Shown piece by piece: positions 7,030-13,582 of a DNA stretch of 13,582 nucleotides (its first letter is position 1; each line of letters begins with the position of its first letter). The notes beneath the pieces were generated by a model. It was not told the origin of the DNA, did not search any database, and worked only from the letters and a program-made list of their open reading frames with translations. A program made the position numbers and the translations under genes. Origin of the DNA: DSOT01 sp052386775 (GTDB lineage: Bacteria > Pseudomonadota > Gammaproteobacteria > Burkholderiales > SG8-41); the NCBI GenBank assembly GCA_052386775.1, contig JBQTJV010000277.1, positions 1 to 13,582 on the forward strand, written 5' to 3'.

Positions 7030-8277
7030 ATGGAAACCCATCTCGCCGACTTCATCCGGGACACCCCCGAAGGCCGTGAAGCCGAAGCCATACTGCGCCG
7101 CTGCGTGCACTGCGGCTTCTGCACCGCAACCTGCCCGACTTACCAGCTCCTCGGTGACGAACTGGACGGACCGCGCGGGCGCATCTACCTCATGAAGCAG
7201 GTGCTGGAAGGGGCGGCCGTCACCGCGAGGACACAGCTCCACCTGGATCGCTGCCTCACCTGTCGCGCCTGCGAGACCACCTGCCCGTCGGGCGTCGAAT
7301 ACGGACACCTGGTGGACATCGGCCGCGGTATCGTCGACGCGCGCGTGCAGCGGCCTGCGGCAGACCGCATCAGGCGGCGGGCGTTGCGAACGGTGCTTCC
7401 GCATTCCAATCGGTTCGGTGCCCTGCTGCGCCTGGGGCAGCTGGTTCGACCGTTGCTGCCCGCGGGATGGAAGCGGAAGGTGCCGCCGAACACCCTCCCG
7501 GCAGGCGACTGGCCGCGCAGTGGGCATGCCCGTACGATGCTGGTGCTGGACGGGTGCGTGCAGCCCCGTCTGGCGCCCGCCACCAATGCCGCCGCCGCCC
7601 GCGTCCTCGACCGGCTGGGGATTACTCTGACGCGTGCCGAGCAGGCGGGCTGTTGCGGGGCGGTCTCGTTCCATCTCAACGCGCACGATGAAGCGCTCGA
7701 TTTCATGCGCAGAAACATCGATGCCTGGTGGCCGGCCGTTGAACAAGGCGCCGAGGCGATCGTCATGACCGCAAGCGGTTGCGGCGTGATGGTGAAGGAC
7801 TACGGTCACGCACTGGCGCGCGATCCCCACTACGCCGGGAAAGCGCGTCGCATTTCGGAGCTGACCCGGGACATCAGCGAAGTGATCGCGGCGGAACAGG
7901 ATAAACTGCAGGAACTGCTGCCTCGCGACGCACTCCCGCCCGCGCGTCAACGCGTTGCTGTGCACTCGCCCTGCACGCTGCAGCACGGGCAGCGGCTGAC
8001 GGGCGTGGTGGAAACGCTGTTGGTCCGGCTCGGTTACGAGCTTGCGCCGGTCGCCGACCCCCATCTTTGCTGCGGGTCTGCCGGCACCTACTCCCTCCTG
8101 CAGCCGGAACTGTCGCAGCGGTTACTCGAAAACAAGATCAAGGCGCTCACTGCAGAGGCACCCGCCGCGATCCTGACTGCGAATATCGGCTGCCAGGCGC
8201 ACTTGCAGAGCGCGACCGAGCGTCCCGTCATGCACTGGATCGAAGCCGTGGATGCGGCACTGTCACCGCGTCAATGA
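7030..8277 (+). CDS. glcF: Glycolate oxidase iron-sulfur subunit GlcF
   Basis: GlcF carries electrons from the flavin subunits of glycolate oxidase to the respiratory chain. The 415-residue product (about 407 in E. coli) has two ferredoxin-type 4Fe-4S motifs: C25, C28, C31, C35 in CVHCGFCTATCP, and C75, C78, C81, C85 in CLTCRACETTCP. Two cysteine-rich CCG-type domains follow, with paired cysteines at C208/C209 (GCCGAVSFHLN) and C347/C348 (CCGSAGTYSLLQP), plus SPCTLQHGQR near 313-322. ATG at 7030 was chosen because it starts just before the conserved region, and the longer frame from 6556 only runs through the preceding gene. No clear ribosome-binding site is visible. In most genomes glcF follows glcE directly; here one extra gene lies between them. 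Confidence 0.95.
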   Translation: METHLADFIRDTPEGREAEAILRRCVHCGFCTATCPTYQLLGDELDGPRGRIYLMKQVLEGAAVTARTQLHLDRCLTCRACETTCPSGVEYGHLVDIGRGIVDARVQRPAADRIRRRALRTVLPHSNRFGALLRLGQLVRPLLPAGWKRKVPPNTLPAGDWPRSGHARTMLVLDGCVQPRLAPATNAAAARVLDRLGITLTRAEQAGCCGAVSFHLNAHDEALDFMRRNIDAWWPAVEQGAEAIVMTASGCGVMVKDYGHALARDPHYAGKARRISELTRDISEVIAAEQDKLQELLPRDALPPARQRVAVHSPCTLQHGQRLTGVVETLLVRLGYELAPVADPHLCCGSAGTYSLLQPELSQRLLENKIKALTAEAPAAILTANIGCQAHLQSATERPVMHWIEAVDAALSPRQ

Positions 8278-8305
8278 CATCAAGCCACAATAAAGGAGGA
8301 GAACA

Positions 8306-9274
8306 ATGGGCGTAACGGCGAAGATGCTGGCAGCAGCGCTGCTGGCAAGTGCGGCCTTGAACGCGTCCGCCCAACAGTTCCCATCGAAGCAGATGCGGAT
8401 GGTCGTGCCGGCGCCTCCCGGCGGCTCTTCCGACATCATCGGCCGATTGATCGCGGAACACCTGCAAAAGCGGCTGGGCCAGACCGTGGTGACCGAAAAT
8501 CGCGCCGGCGCGGGGCAGACCATCGGCATCGGCTATGTCGCCAAGTCCGATCCCGACGGGCACGCGCTGGTGCTTGTCACGGTGAGCTACACCACGAGCG
8601 CCGCCATTTACCGGAAGCTGCCGTACGATCCGCTCACCGATCTCGTCGGCGTCGCCATGGTCGGTGAAGGGCCCCTGCTGCTCACCGTGCATCCTTCGCT
8701 GCCCGTCAAGTCGGTGAAGCAGCTCATCGCGCTCGCGCGGTCGCGACCCGGGCATCTCAACTTCGGCTCGGCCGGCACCGGTACGATTCCGCACATGGCG
8801 AGCGAACTGTTCGTCGGCAGCGCCAAAATCGACATGGTCCACGTGCCTTATAAGGGAATCGCACCTGCCGTGACCGCAGCGGTGGCCGGCGAGATCCCGG
8901 TGCTCATCGCCAGCACCCCGGCCGCCGGCACCATGGTCAAGGCCAACCGCCTGCGCGCCCTGGCGGTGACGACCGCAAAACGCTCGCCGTTCATGCCCGA
9001 GCTGCCGACCATCGCGGAAGCCGGCGTGCCGGGTTACGACGTCGCGACGTGGTGGGGTGTGCTGGTTCCGGCCAGGACGCCGGCGGCCATCGTCAACCGG
9101 CTCAACGAGGAAATCCGCAAAATAGTCGCGACCGAGGAGGTGAAGGCGCGGATCGTGGCGGACGGCGCCGAACCCGTGCTCGACCTGCCGGCGGAAAAAT
9201 TCACCGCCTCGCTCAAGGCGGACATCGTGAAGTGGCGCCGCATCGTCAAGGAACGCAACATCAAGACGGAGTGA
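8306..9274 (+). CDS. Bug/TctC family tripartite tricarboxylate transporter solute-binding protein
   Basis: This 322-residue periplasmic binding protein of the Bug (TctC) family captures small organic acids or amides for TTT-type importers. A secretory signal peptide spans residues 1-22, with likely cleavage at ASA|QQ. Family features follow: VVPAPPGGSSDIIGRL from about 33, ENRAGAGQTIGI near 64-75, DPDG at 82-85, VPYKG at 180-184, and a PELPTIAEAGVPGYD segment in the C-terminal lobe followed by WWGVLVPARTP. A strong ribosome-binding site (AAAGGAGG, 8292-8299) sits 6 bases before the ATG, in contrast to the weak sites in glcDEF. The gene starts 28 bases after glcF with no evident terminator between, so it may be the last gene of the glc operon, which would hint at a 2-hydroxy acid ligand. 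No TctA or TctB gene is in the window. The ligand is unknown. Confidence 0.92.
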   Translation: MGVTAKMLAAALLASAALNASAQQFPSKQMRMVVPAPPGGSSDIIGRLIAEHLQKRLGQTVVTENRAGAGQTIGIGYVAKSDPDGHALVLVTVSYTTSAAIYRKLPYDPLTDLVGVAMVGEGPLLLTVHPSLPVKSVKQLIALARSRPGHLNFGSAGTGTIPHMASELFVGSAKIDMVHVPYKGIAPAVTAAVAGEIPVLIASTPAAGTMVKANRLRALAVTTAKRSPFMPELPTIAEAGVPGYDVATWWGVLVPARTPAAIVNRLNEEIRKIVATEEVKARIVADGAEPVLDLPAEKFTASLKADIVKWRRIVKERNIKTE

Positions 9275-10187
9275 TCAATCCCAGCTCGCGCAGCATGCGG
9301 GCGAGAAACTCTCGCTCGGAATCGAGGAAGTCGCGCGTCTTCGAGCTGCCCATCCAGGTGTTCGTCCAGTAATGCTGCGCCAGCTCGCCGGCCCACACCG
9401 GGCTCTGCACCGCAACGCCCAGCGCCGCTTCCCAGAACGCAATGTGCTCGGCGGCGATGCCGGGGCCGCCGATGACGCCCCGCCACTGGCCCAGCGCACA
9501 GGGGACCGATAGTTCGGTCCACGTCGGCACGTCCTCGAAACACCCCCCCATGCGCTCGGGCGCCGATACGGCGAATGCGCGCAGGCTGCCCGAGTGCATG
9601 GCTGGCACCGCGCTCGCGGCCGACACCACGCCGACCGCCGCTTTCCCGTCGACCACGTCGGCGACGGCATGGAGCGCAGACTCGAAGACGCGCAGCCGGA
9701 GGCCTTTCGGCTCGCCTCCCAGATGCCGGATGATCTGGCCCAGCGCGATGTGATTGGTTGAACCGCGGGCCGTTGCAATCGCGATCTCGAGCGCACCCGG
9801 ATCGCGTTTCAGCGCGTTCAGGAACTGCCTGGCATTGCCCACACTCGAATCGGTGCGCACGACGAAAGCCAGGTACTCCGCATAGAGCGTGGCGACCGGC
9901 GTCAGCTCGGCATGATCGTAATCGGTCACGCCGAGCAGATTGTTGGTGAGGAGCGGTGCCGAGCTGATCGACAGCACGTGCGGATCGCCCGCGCGGCTGC
10001 GAACGGCGTCCCACGCATTTCCTCCCCCCTTGCCGGGAAGGTTCGTCAGCTTCATCGGAACCTCGACGAGCCCATCGGCCTCGAGTACGCGCATCAGCGC
10101 GCGCGCCGGACGGTCCTGCCCGCCACCGGGTGGCGTGCCGACGATGACTTCGACTGCGGAGGTGGGACGCCAGGCGGGTGTGGACAT
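9261..10187 (-). CDS. TctC-like solute-binding protein without a visible signal peptide
   Basis: The 308-residue product has the Bug/TctC fold signatures: VEVIVGTPPGGGQDRPARAL near the N-terminus, LPGKGGGNAWDAV, ARGSTNHIALG, and EDVPTWTELSV near the position of the usual PDVPT motif. The start is ATG at 10187; a TTG seven codons earlier in frame is less likely. Neither start gives a hydrophobic N-terminal segment: the protein enters the first beta strand almost at once. It may therefore be cytoplasmic, or its signal sequence may have been lost. Its last 14 bases overlap the 3' end of the plus-strand binding-protein gene. It is divergent from the dioxygenase gene across a short spacer. No clear ribosome-binding site is visible. 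Family membership is secure; location and role are uncertain. Confidence 0.85.
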   Translation of the reverse strand: MSTPAWRPTSAVEVIVGTPPGGGQDRPARALMRVLEADGLVEVPMKLTNLPGKGGGNAWDAVRSRAGDPHVLSISSAPLLTNNLLGVTDYDHAELTPVATLYAEYLAFVVRTDSSVGNARQFLNALKRDPGALEIAIATARGSTNHIALGQIIRHLGGEPKGLRLRVFESALHAVADVVDGKAAVGVVSAASAVPAMHSGSLRAFAVSAPERMGGCFEDVPTWTELSVPCALGQWRGVIGGPGIAAEHIAFWEAALGVAVQSPVWAGELAQHYWTNTWMGSSKTRDFLDSEREFLARMLRELGLITPS

Positions 10188-10204
10188 GGGATTCGCGCTT
10201 CGGG

Positions 10205-10212
10205 ACAATTGT
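10205..10212. promoter_or_regulatory. 8-base palindrome ACAATTGT in a divergent spacer
   Basis: The 54-base spacer between the minus-strand TctC-like gene and the plus-strand dioxygenase gene is AT-richer than its surroundings and contains the perfect palindrome ACAATTGT. It lies 18 bases before the minus-strand start and 30 before the plus-strand start, a position from which a regulator could act on both. An operator role is inference, and an 8-base palindrome can arise by chance. Confidence 0.25.
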
Positions 10213-10241
10213 TGTAATCGAAATCGTCACGGAGCATAACG

Positions 10242-11279
10242 GTGCAGAGCAATCCGGTGCAACCTGCGCGGCGCGAAATCGCCGGACCGGCGGCGTGGAT
10301 CGGCCCGCTGATCCAGCATGACCGGGGCTGGATCCACCATCTGGATGCCGACGCACTGGCCGAAATCGCTGCGGCACTCTCGCACGTAAAACGTGCCGGC
10401 GCGCGCGTCCCGTACTCAAAGGCGCTTTTCCCGCTCGATCGCCTCGCCGCCACGCTCGACGGGATACTCGACGAGATCGAGCACGGCAGAGGATTCGCGC
10501 TCGTGCGCGGCATCCCCCGTTCGCGCTATACCGCCGAGGAATGCGAGCTGATTTACTGGGGGCTCGGCATGCACCTGGGAACGCCGGTGTCGCAGAATGC
10601 GCGCGGTCACCTGCTCGGCCACGTTCGCGACGAGGGCCGCGTGCATGCGGACCCCAATGCGCGCGGCTACCAGACCAACGAGCGCATGGACTTCCACACC
10701 GACATGCTGCCGGTCGACGTGCTCGGCCTCTTCTGCCTGCGCACCGCGAAGCGCGGCGGCGCGAGCAAGCTGGTGAGCGCCCTCACCGTCCACAACGTGC
10801 TGCGCGCAGAACGGCCCGATCTGCTCGAAGCGCTCTACGGGATGTTTCACGTCGATTGGCGCGGCGAAGAGCCGCCCGGCGAGAAACCGTGCTTCACGCT
10901 GCCGATGTTCAGCGAGCGCGACGGCAGGATCACGACACGCATCGTCAGCCTGCCGTACTACAAATCCGCCGCGCGCCACGGCGAGCAGTATCGTCCGACG
11001 GCGATCCAGATTGAAGCGCTGGAGAAGGTGCAGGAAATCGCCAACCGGCCGGACCTGATGCTGAGCATGGACTTCCAGGAAGGCGACATCCAGCTCATCA
11101 ACAACCACGTGCTGCTGCACGCGCGCGAAGCGTACGAGGATCACCCGGAGCCGGGGCGCGAGCGCCATCTGCTGCGCATGTGGATTGCGGTGGACGACGC
11201 ACGGCGGCGGCCGCTTTCCGATACGCTTTCCGACCGCTACCGCTGGGTGCAGCGCGGCGGCATCCCGGATCGTCTTTGA
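10242..11279 (+). CDS. TauD/TfdA-family Fe(II)/2-oxoglutarate-dependent dioxygenase
   Basis: The 345-residue product is a cytosolic non-haem iron oxygenase that would hydroxylate or cleave a small organic substrate while converting 2-oxoglutarate and O2 to succinate and CO2. The iron-binding HxD is at H152/D154 (MDFHTDML) and the distal histidine is probably H293 in NNHVLLHAREAYED. Arginines at R308 and R312 (RERHLLRMWI) are placed to bind 2-oxoglutarate. The start is GTG at 10242, with GGAG at 10231-10234 at 7 bases spacing. It is followed 30 bases later by a deacetylase-family gene and then a binding-protein gene, all on the same strand, which points to a peripheral catabolic operon. The substrate cannot be named; taurine itself is unlikely to be implied by family membership alone, since the family is broad. 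Confidence 0.88.
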   Translation: MQSNPVQPARREIAGPAAWIGPLIQHDRGWIHHLDADALAEIAAALSHVKRAGARVPYSKALFPLDRLAATLDGILDEIEHGRGFALVRGIPRSRYTAEECELIYWGLGMHLGTPVSQNARGHLLGHVRDEGRVHADPNARGYQTNERMDFHTDMLPVDVLGLFCLRTAKRGGASKLVSALTVHNVLRAERPDLLEALYGMFHVDWRGEEPPGEKPCFTLPMFSERDGRITTRIVSLPYYKSAARHGEQYRPTAIQIEALEKVQEIANRPDLMLSMDFQEGDIQLINNHVLLHAREAYEDHPEPGRERHLLRMWIAVDDARRRPLSDTLSDRYRWVQRGGIPDRL

Positions 11280-11309
11280 AAGGCAACCACGAATGGAGGA
11301 GGAGGCACA

Positions 11310-12242
11310 ATGGCTGAGCAACCACAAAGCGTGAATCCGCAACAGGAAACGGACAATCAGAGCGCAATGCGGGCAGACGAACGCTTCGACTATTCAGCGA
11401 TCGTTGATCGGAAGCCGCTGAAGATGCCCAAGGGTGTGCGCTTGATCGTATGGCCGGTCGTCAATATCGAACACTGGGAGATTACGCGACCGATGCCAAG
11501 GCAATATTCAAACCCGCCGGGCGGCCAGACGATCGTGCCGGACGTCCAGAACTGGGGCTGGCATGAGTATGGGATGCGCATCGGCATCTGGCGCATCATC
11601 GATGCTCTCAAGAAGCATCGCATCAAGCCGACCATGTCGATCAACGCAAAGGTGTGCGAAACGCGTCCGCGGGTCGCACAGGCGGCCCTCGATGCGGGCT
11701 GGGAGTTCATGGCACACACCTACGTGCAGATGCCGATACACAAGGTCGATGACCAGCGGGCAATGATGCGGCAGACGATCGATGTCATCAAAAAATTTAC
11801 CGGAAAAACACCGACCGGATGGCTCGGGCCGGGGCGCGGGCAGACGCCCGCGACGCTCGACTACGTCAAGCAAGCCGGATTCACCTGGTTCGGCGACTGG
11901 GTCATGGACGAGCAGCCTTTATACGTCAAGACCAAGCACGGCCCCATACTGTCGATTCCGTACTCGGTCGAATTGAACGATATCCAGATCATGCTCAACG
12001 GCATGCACGAATCGGATGCGATGCTGAAGCGCGTTCGCGATGCGTTCAAGCTGCTGTACCGGGAATCATCGAAAGGCGCACGAATTCTGTCCTTCGGTGT
12101 CCATCCGTATATCAGCGGCGCGGCGCATCGGTTCCCGTACTTCGAAGCGATGCTTGCCTTTCTGAGAAAGCAGAAGGGCGTCGTTTTCTGGCAAGGCGAC
12201 GAGATTCACGACTGGTATCGCGAGGCCACACGAGCGGGTTGA
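11310..12242 (+). CDS. Polysaccharide deacetylase (NodB/CE4) family protein, PuuE-like
   Basis: This 310-residue protein has no signal peptide and begins with a polar, probably disordered stretch of about 40 residues. The NodB-like barrel follows. Motif by motif it resembles the PuuE (cofactor-independent allantoinase) branch more than chitin deacetylases: VVNIEHWE at 50-57 in place of the classical TFDDG, EFMAHTYVQMP with H136, GWLGPGRGQTPATLDYVKQA from 170, GFTWFGDWVMDEQPLYV from 190, and LSFGVHPYISG with H265 near the end. Members of this branch hydrolyse C-N bonds in small ureides or amides. A very strong ribosome-binding tract (GGAGGAGGAGG, 11295-11305) precedes the ATG by 4 bases. The dioxygenase lies upstream and a binding-protein gene downstream. 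A cytosolic C-N hydrolase acting on an imported amide fits the context; the substrate is not known, and allantoin is only one possibility. Confidence 0.85.
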   Translation: MAEQPQSVNPQQETDNQSAMRADERFDYSAIVDRKPLKMPKGVRLIVWPVVNIEHWEITRPMPRQYSNPPGGQTIVPDVQNWGWHEYGMRIGIWRIIDALKKHRIKPTMSINAKVCETRPRVAQAALDAGWEFMAHTYVQMPIHKVDDQRAMMRQTIDVIKKFTGKTPTGWLGPGRGQTPATLDYVKQAGFTWFGDWVMDEQPLYVKTKHGPILSIPYSVELNDIQIMLNGMHESDAMLKRVRDAFKLLYRESSKGARILSFGVHPYISGAAHRFPYFEAMLAFLRKQKGVVFWQGDEIHDWYREATRAG

Positions 12243-12248
12243 TCGGGG

Positions 12249-12264
12249 CGCCGAGCGGCGTTTT
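12249..12264 (+). terminator. Weak intrinsic terminator candidate after the deacetylase gene
   Basis: CGCCG (12249-12253) pairs with CGGCG (12256-12260), best drawn as a 4-bp GC stem with a GAGC tetraloop, followed directly by TTTT at 12261-12264. It begins 6 bases after the deacetylase stop codon. The stem is short, so it might only attenuate transcription into the downstream binding-protein gene. Confidence 0.35.
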
Positions 12265-12302
12265 CCGATTGCCGGTGTCGCAAACAGCAAGGAGGAGCGA
12301 AC

Positions 12303-13274
12303 ATGTCGACGAGACGCAGAATCCTGCAATGGTCCGGGGCCGCGCTTGCAGCGGCGGCGCTGCCGCGGCTGACATCCGCGCAGAACTGGCCGACCAAGCC
12401 GATCCGGGCGATCGTGCCTTTCACGCCGGGGTCGACCACCGACGTCGTCGGACGCATGGTGCTCAGCGAACTGTCCGCTGCGCTTGGCCAGAATATCGTG
12501 GTCGAGAACCGCTCGGGCGCCGGTGGCTCAATCGGGACCGCTGTGGCCGCGAAGGCGGAGCCGGACGGCTACACCATACTGATCAATGCGTCGGCATACT
12601 CGGTGGCGCCCGCGGTATATCCCAACCTACCCTATGACGCAGCCCGGGATTTCTCGGGAGTGGCCGTTTTCGGTGTCGTGCCCAATGTGACGCTGATCTC
12701 GCCGTCCAAGGGCATCAAAACGCTCAAGGAACTCCTCGAGTCCGCGAAGAAACGCCCGATGACGTTCGCCTCGGCCGGCGTCGGAAGTGCCACTCACTGG
12801 GCTGCAGAACGCCTGCTGCTGAGCGCCGGCGTCAAGGCGACGCATATTCCGTACAAAGGCGGTCCGGAGGCGCTCACCGACGTCATGACCGGCCGCGTGG
12901 ATTTCATGTGCACCGGCATTGGCTAAGGGCTCGGTTTCATACGCTCGGGCAAATTGATCCCGCTCGCCGTGAGTACTGTGAAACGCTCGACCGCGCTGCC
13001 GGATGTGCCGACGACCATCGAGGCCGGCTACCCGAACAGCGACTTCACGTTCTGGAACGGCCTGCTGGTGCCGGCGAAGACGCCGCGCAGCATCATCACC
13101 CGGCTGCATGCGGAAACACAGAAAGCGCTGCGCTCCCCCGCCATGGTCGAAAAGTTCAAGCCGTTGGCAATGGAGCCTATGCCGCTCACCCCGGCGGAAT
13201 TCGACGCGCTGATCAAGAAGGAGATCGCAAACAACATCGCGCTCGCCAAAGCGGTGGGGTTGAAGTTCAACTGA
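12303..13274 (+). pseudogene. Bug/TctC family solute-binding protein interrupted by an in-frame TAA
   Basis: The reading frame encodes a full-length Bug protein (about 323 residues) but contains TAA at 12924-12926, codon 208. The first part has a Tat-like signal (STRRRILQW at residues 2-10, then a hydrophobic stretch to about LTSA|Q near 26), IVPFTPGSTTDVVGR near 37-51, ENRSGAGGSIGT near 68-79, and HIPYKGG near 181-187. The frame continues unchanged after the stop with GLGFIRSGKLIPLAVS, PDVPTTIEAGYP and WNGLLVPAKTP, ending at 13274. Spacing between the conserved VDFM and IRSGK equals that of the binding protein at 8306 when the stop counts as one residue, so this is a substitution, not an indel. 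A strong ribosome-binding site (AAGGAGG, 12289-12295) remains 7 bases before the ATG. Decay appears recent, or the stop could be a sequence error. The truncated 207-residue product would lack the C-terminal part of the fold. Confidence 0.85.
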
Positions 13275-13333
13275 TACCCGCGTGGGTTTCGTACACGCAT
13301 GGCGACGCGCCGGACACGACGAAAGCGGGCATG

Positions 13334-13354
13334 TGAGCCGCTCAGAGCGGCTCA
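13334..13354. terminator. Perfect 9-bp inverted repeat between convergent genes
   Basis: TGAGCCGCT at 13334-13342 and AGCGGCTCA at 13346-13354 form a perfect 9-bp stem with a 3-base loop. It sits in the gap downstream of the broken binding-protein gene and overlaps the stop codon of the minus-strand amidase. Neither side has a T-tract, so it is not a textbook intrinsic terminator. A bidirectional transcript-end stem is the likeliest role. Confidence 0.45.
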
Positions 13355-13582
13355 ATCTTGGGCCAGCGGGTCGCCCACGGCTGAGCCGATTCGAATGCGG
13401 CAGCCAGGGAAAGCAGCGTTTCATCGCCACCGTACCGGCCGACCAACTGCATGCCGATCGGTATGCCTGATGCCGACGGTTTCACTGGTACGCTGATAGC
13501 CGGAAGCGCAGCAGCGTTCACGAAAGTACTGAATAGCGCTGAGCCGCGCGGCCCAACCGGCACACCGTTGATCTCCTTAGGA
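13342..13582 (-). CDS. Amidase (amidase signature family), C-terminal fragment cut by window end
   Basis: Only the last 79 residues are visible; the frame is open to the right edge of the window, so the start and the catalytic Ser-Ser-Lys region lie outside. The visible part is typical of the amidase signature family C-terminus: TFVNAAALPAISVPV, then GIPIGMQLVGRYGGDE, then LLSLAAAFESAQPWATRWP. These enzymes hydrolyse amide bonds; family members include GatA and broad-range amidases, and the subtype cannot be told from this piece. The GTG at 13561-13563 is not taken as the start, because conserved amidase sequence already lies close to it and the frame continues upstream. It converges on the broken binding-protein gene across a 67-base gap containing a 9-bp inverted repeat. 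An amidase beside a PuuE-like hydrolase suggests a nitrogen-containing substrate for the neighbourhood. Confidence 0.88.
   Translation of the reverse strand, partial: PKEINGVPVGPRGSALFSTFVNAAALPAISVPVKPSASGIPIGMQLVGRYGGDETLLSLAAAFESAQPWATRWPKIEPL

Noticed and set aside
9034..10419. Minus-strand open frame of 461 codons across the TctC-like gene
   Set aside because: It spans several real genes in another frame and its translation is low-complexity Arg/Ala/Gly with no motif. The TctC-like frame on the same strand has family signatures.
12927..13274. A separate small gene downstream of the TAA in the third binding-protein frame
   Set aside because: The segment is the C-terminal part of the same Bug protein in the same frame. 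The ATG-less stretch right after the stop already carries family sequence, so it is a fragment and not an independent gene.
1..13582. Mobile element, prophage, CRISPR array or tRNA genes
   Set aside because: No transposase, integrase or phage-like product, no regularly spaced direct repeats, and no recognisable tRNA cloverleaf was seen on either strand.

Overview
The window looks like chromosomal DNA from a GC-rich betaproteobacterium, probably Burkholderiales or an uncultured relative. The evidence is high G/C at third codon positions, three Bug/TctC-type solute-binding proteins (a family strongly expanded in that group), and a glcDEF glycolate oxidase operon. I see no rRNA, tRNA, CRISPR array, IS element or phage gene. 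Coding density is very high and no gene-free stretch exceeds about 100 bases.

Layout from left to right. (1) 70-2371, + strand: a 2-hydroxy-3-oxopropionate (tartronate semialdehyde) reductase followed 10 bases later by a D-lactate dehydrogenase/GlcD-like FAD oxidase. (2) 2402-3871, - strand: an MgtC/SapB membrane protein and, 9 bases downstream, a periplasmic BTLCP-type (transglutaminase-like) cysteine protease. (3) 3966-9274, + strand: glcD, glcE, a small unrecognised gene whose product resembles a PD-(D/E)XK nuclease core, glcF, and a Bug-type binding protein, all closely packed. (4) 9261-10187, - strand: a TctC-like protein with no visible signal peptide, overlapping the previous gene tail to tail. 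(5) 10242-13274, + strand: a TauD/TfdA-type dioxygenase, a PuuE-like polysaccharide-deacetylase-family hydrolase, and a third Bug protein with a Tat-like signal that is broken by one in-frame TAA. (6) 13342-13582, - strand: the C-terminal end of an amidase that runs off the window.

Functionally, the left and middle parts suggest use of small 2-hydroxy acids. GlcDEF would oxidise glycolate to glyoxylate, the D-2-hydroxyacid oxidase would treat D-lactate or a similar acid, and tartronate semialdehyde reductase would take glyoxylate-derived carbon to glycerate. Its usual upstream partner, glyoxylate carboligase, is not in the window, and neither are the regulator GlcC, malate synthase or GlcG. 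The right part looks like a peripheral catabolic cluster (dioxygenase, C-N hydrolase, binding protein, amidase) for an unknown, possibly nitrogen-containing, substrate. None of the binding proteins has TctA/TctB membrane partners here.

I found no clear case of an entirely new system. The best candidates for a second look are the nuclease-like gene between glcE and glcF, the signal-less TctC protein, the single-stop Bug gene, and a perfect tandem octamer upstream of the first gene.
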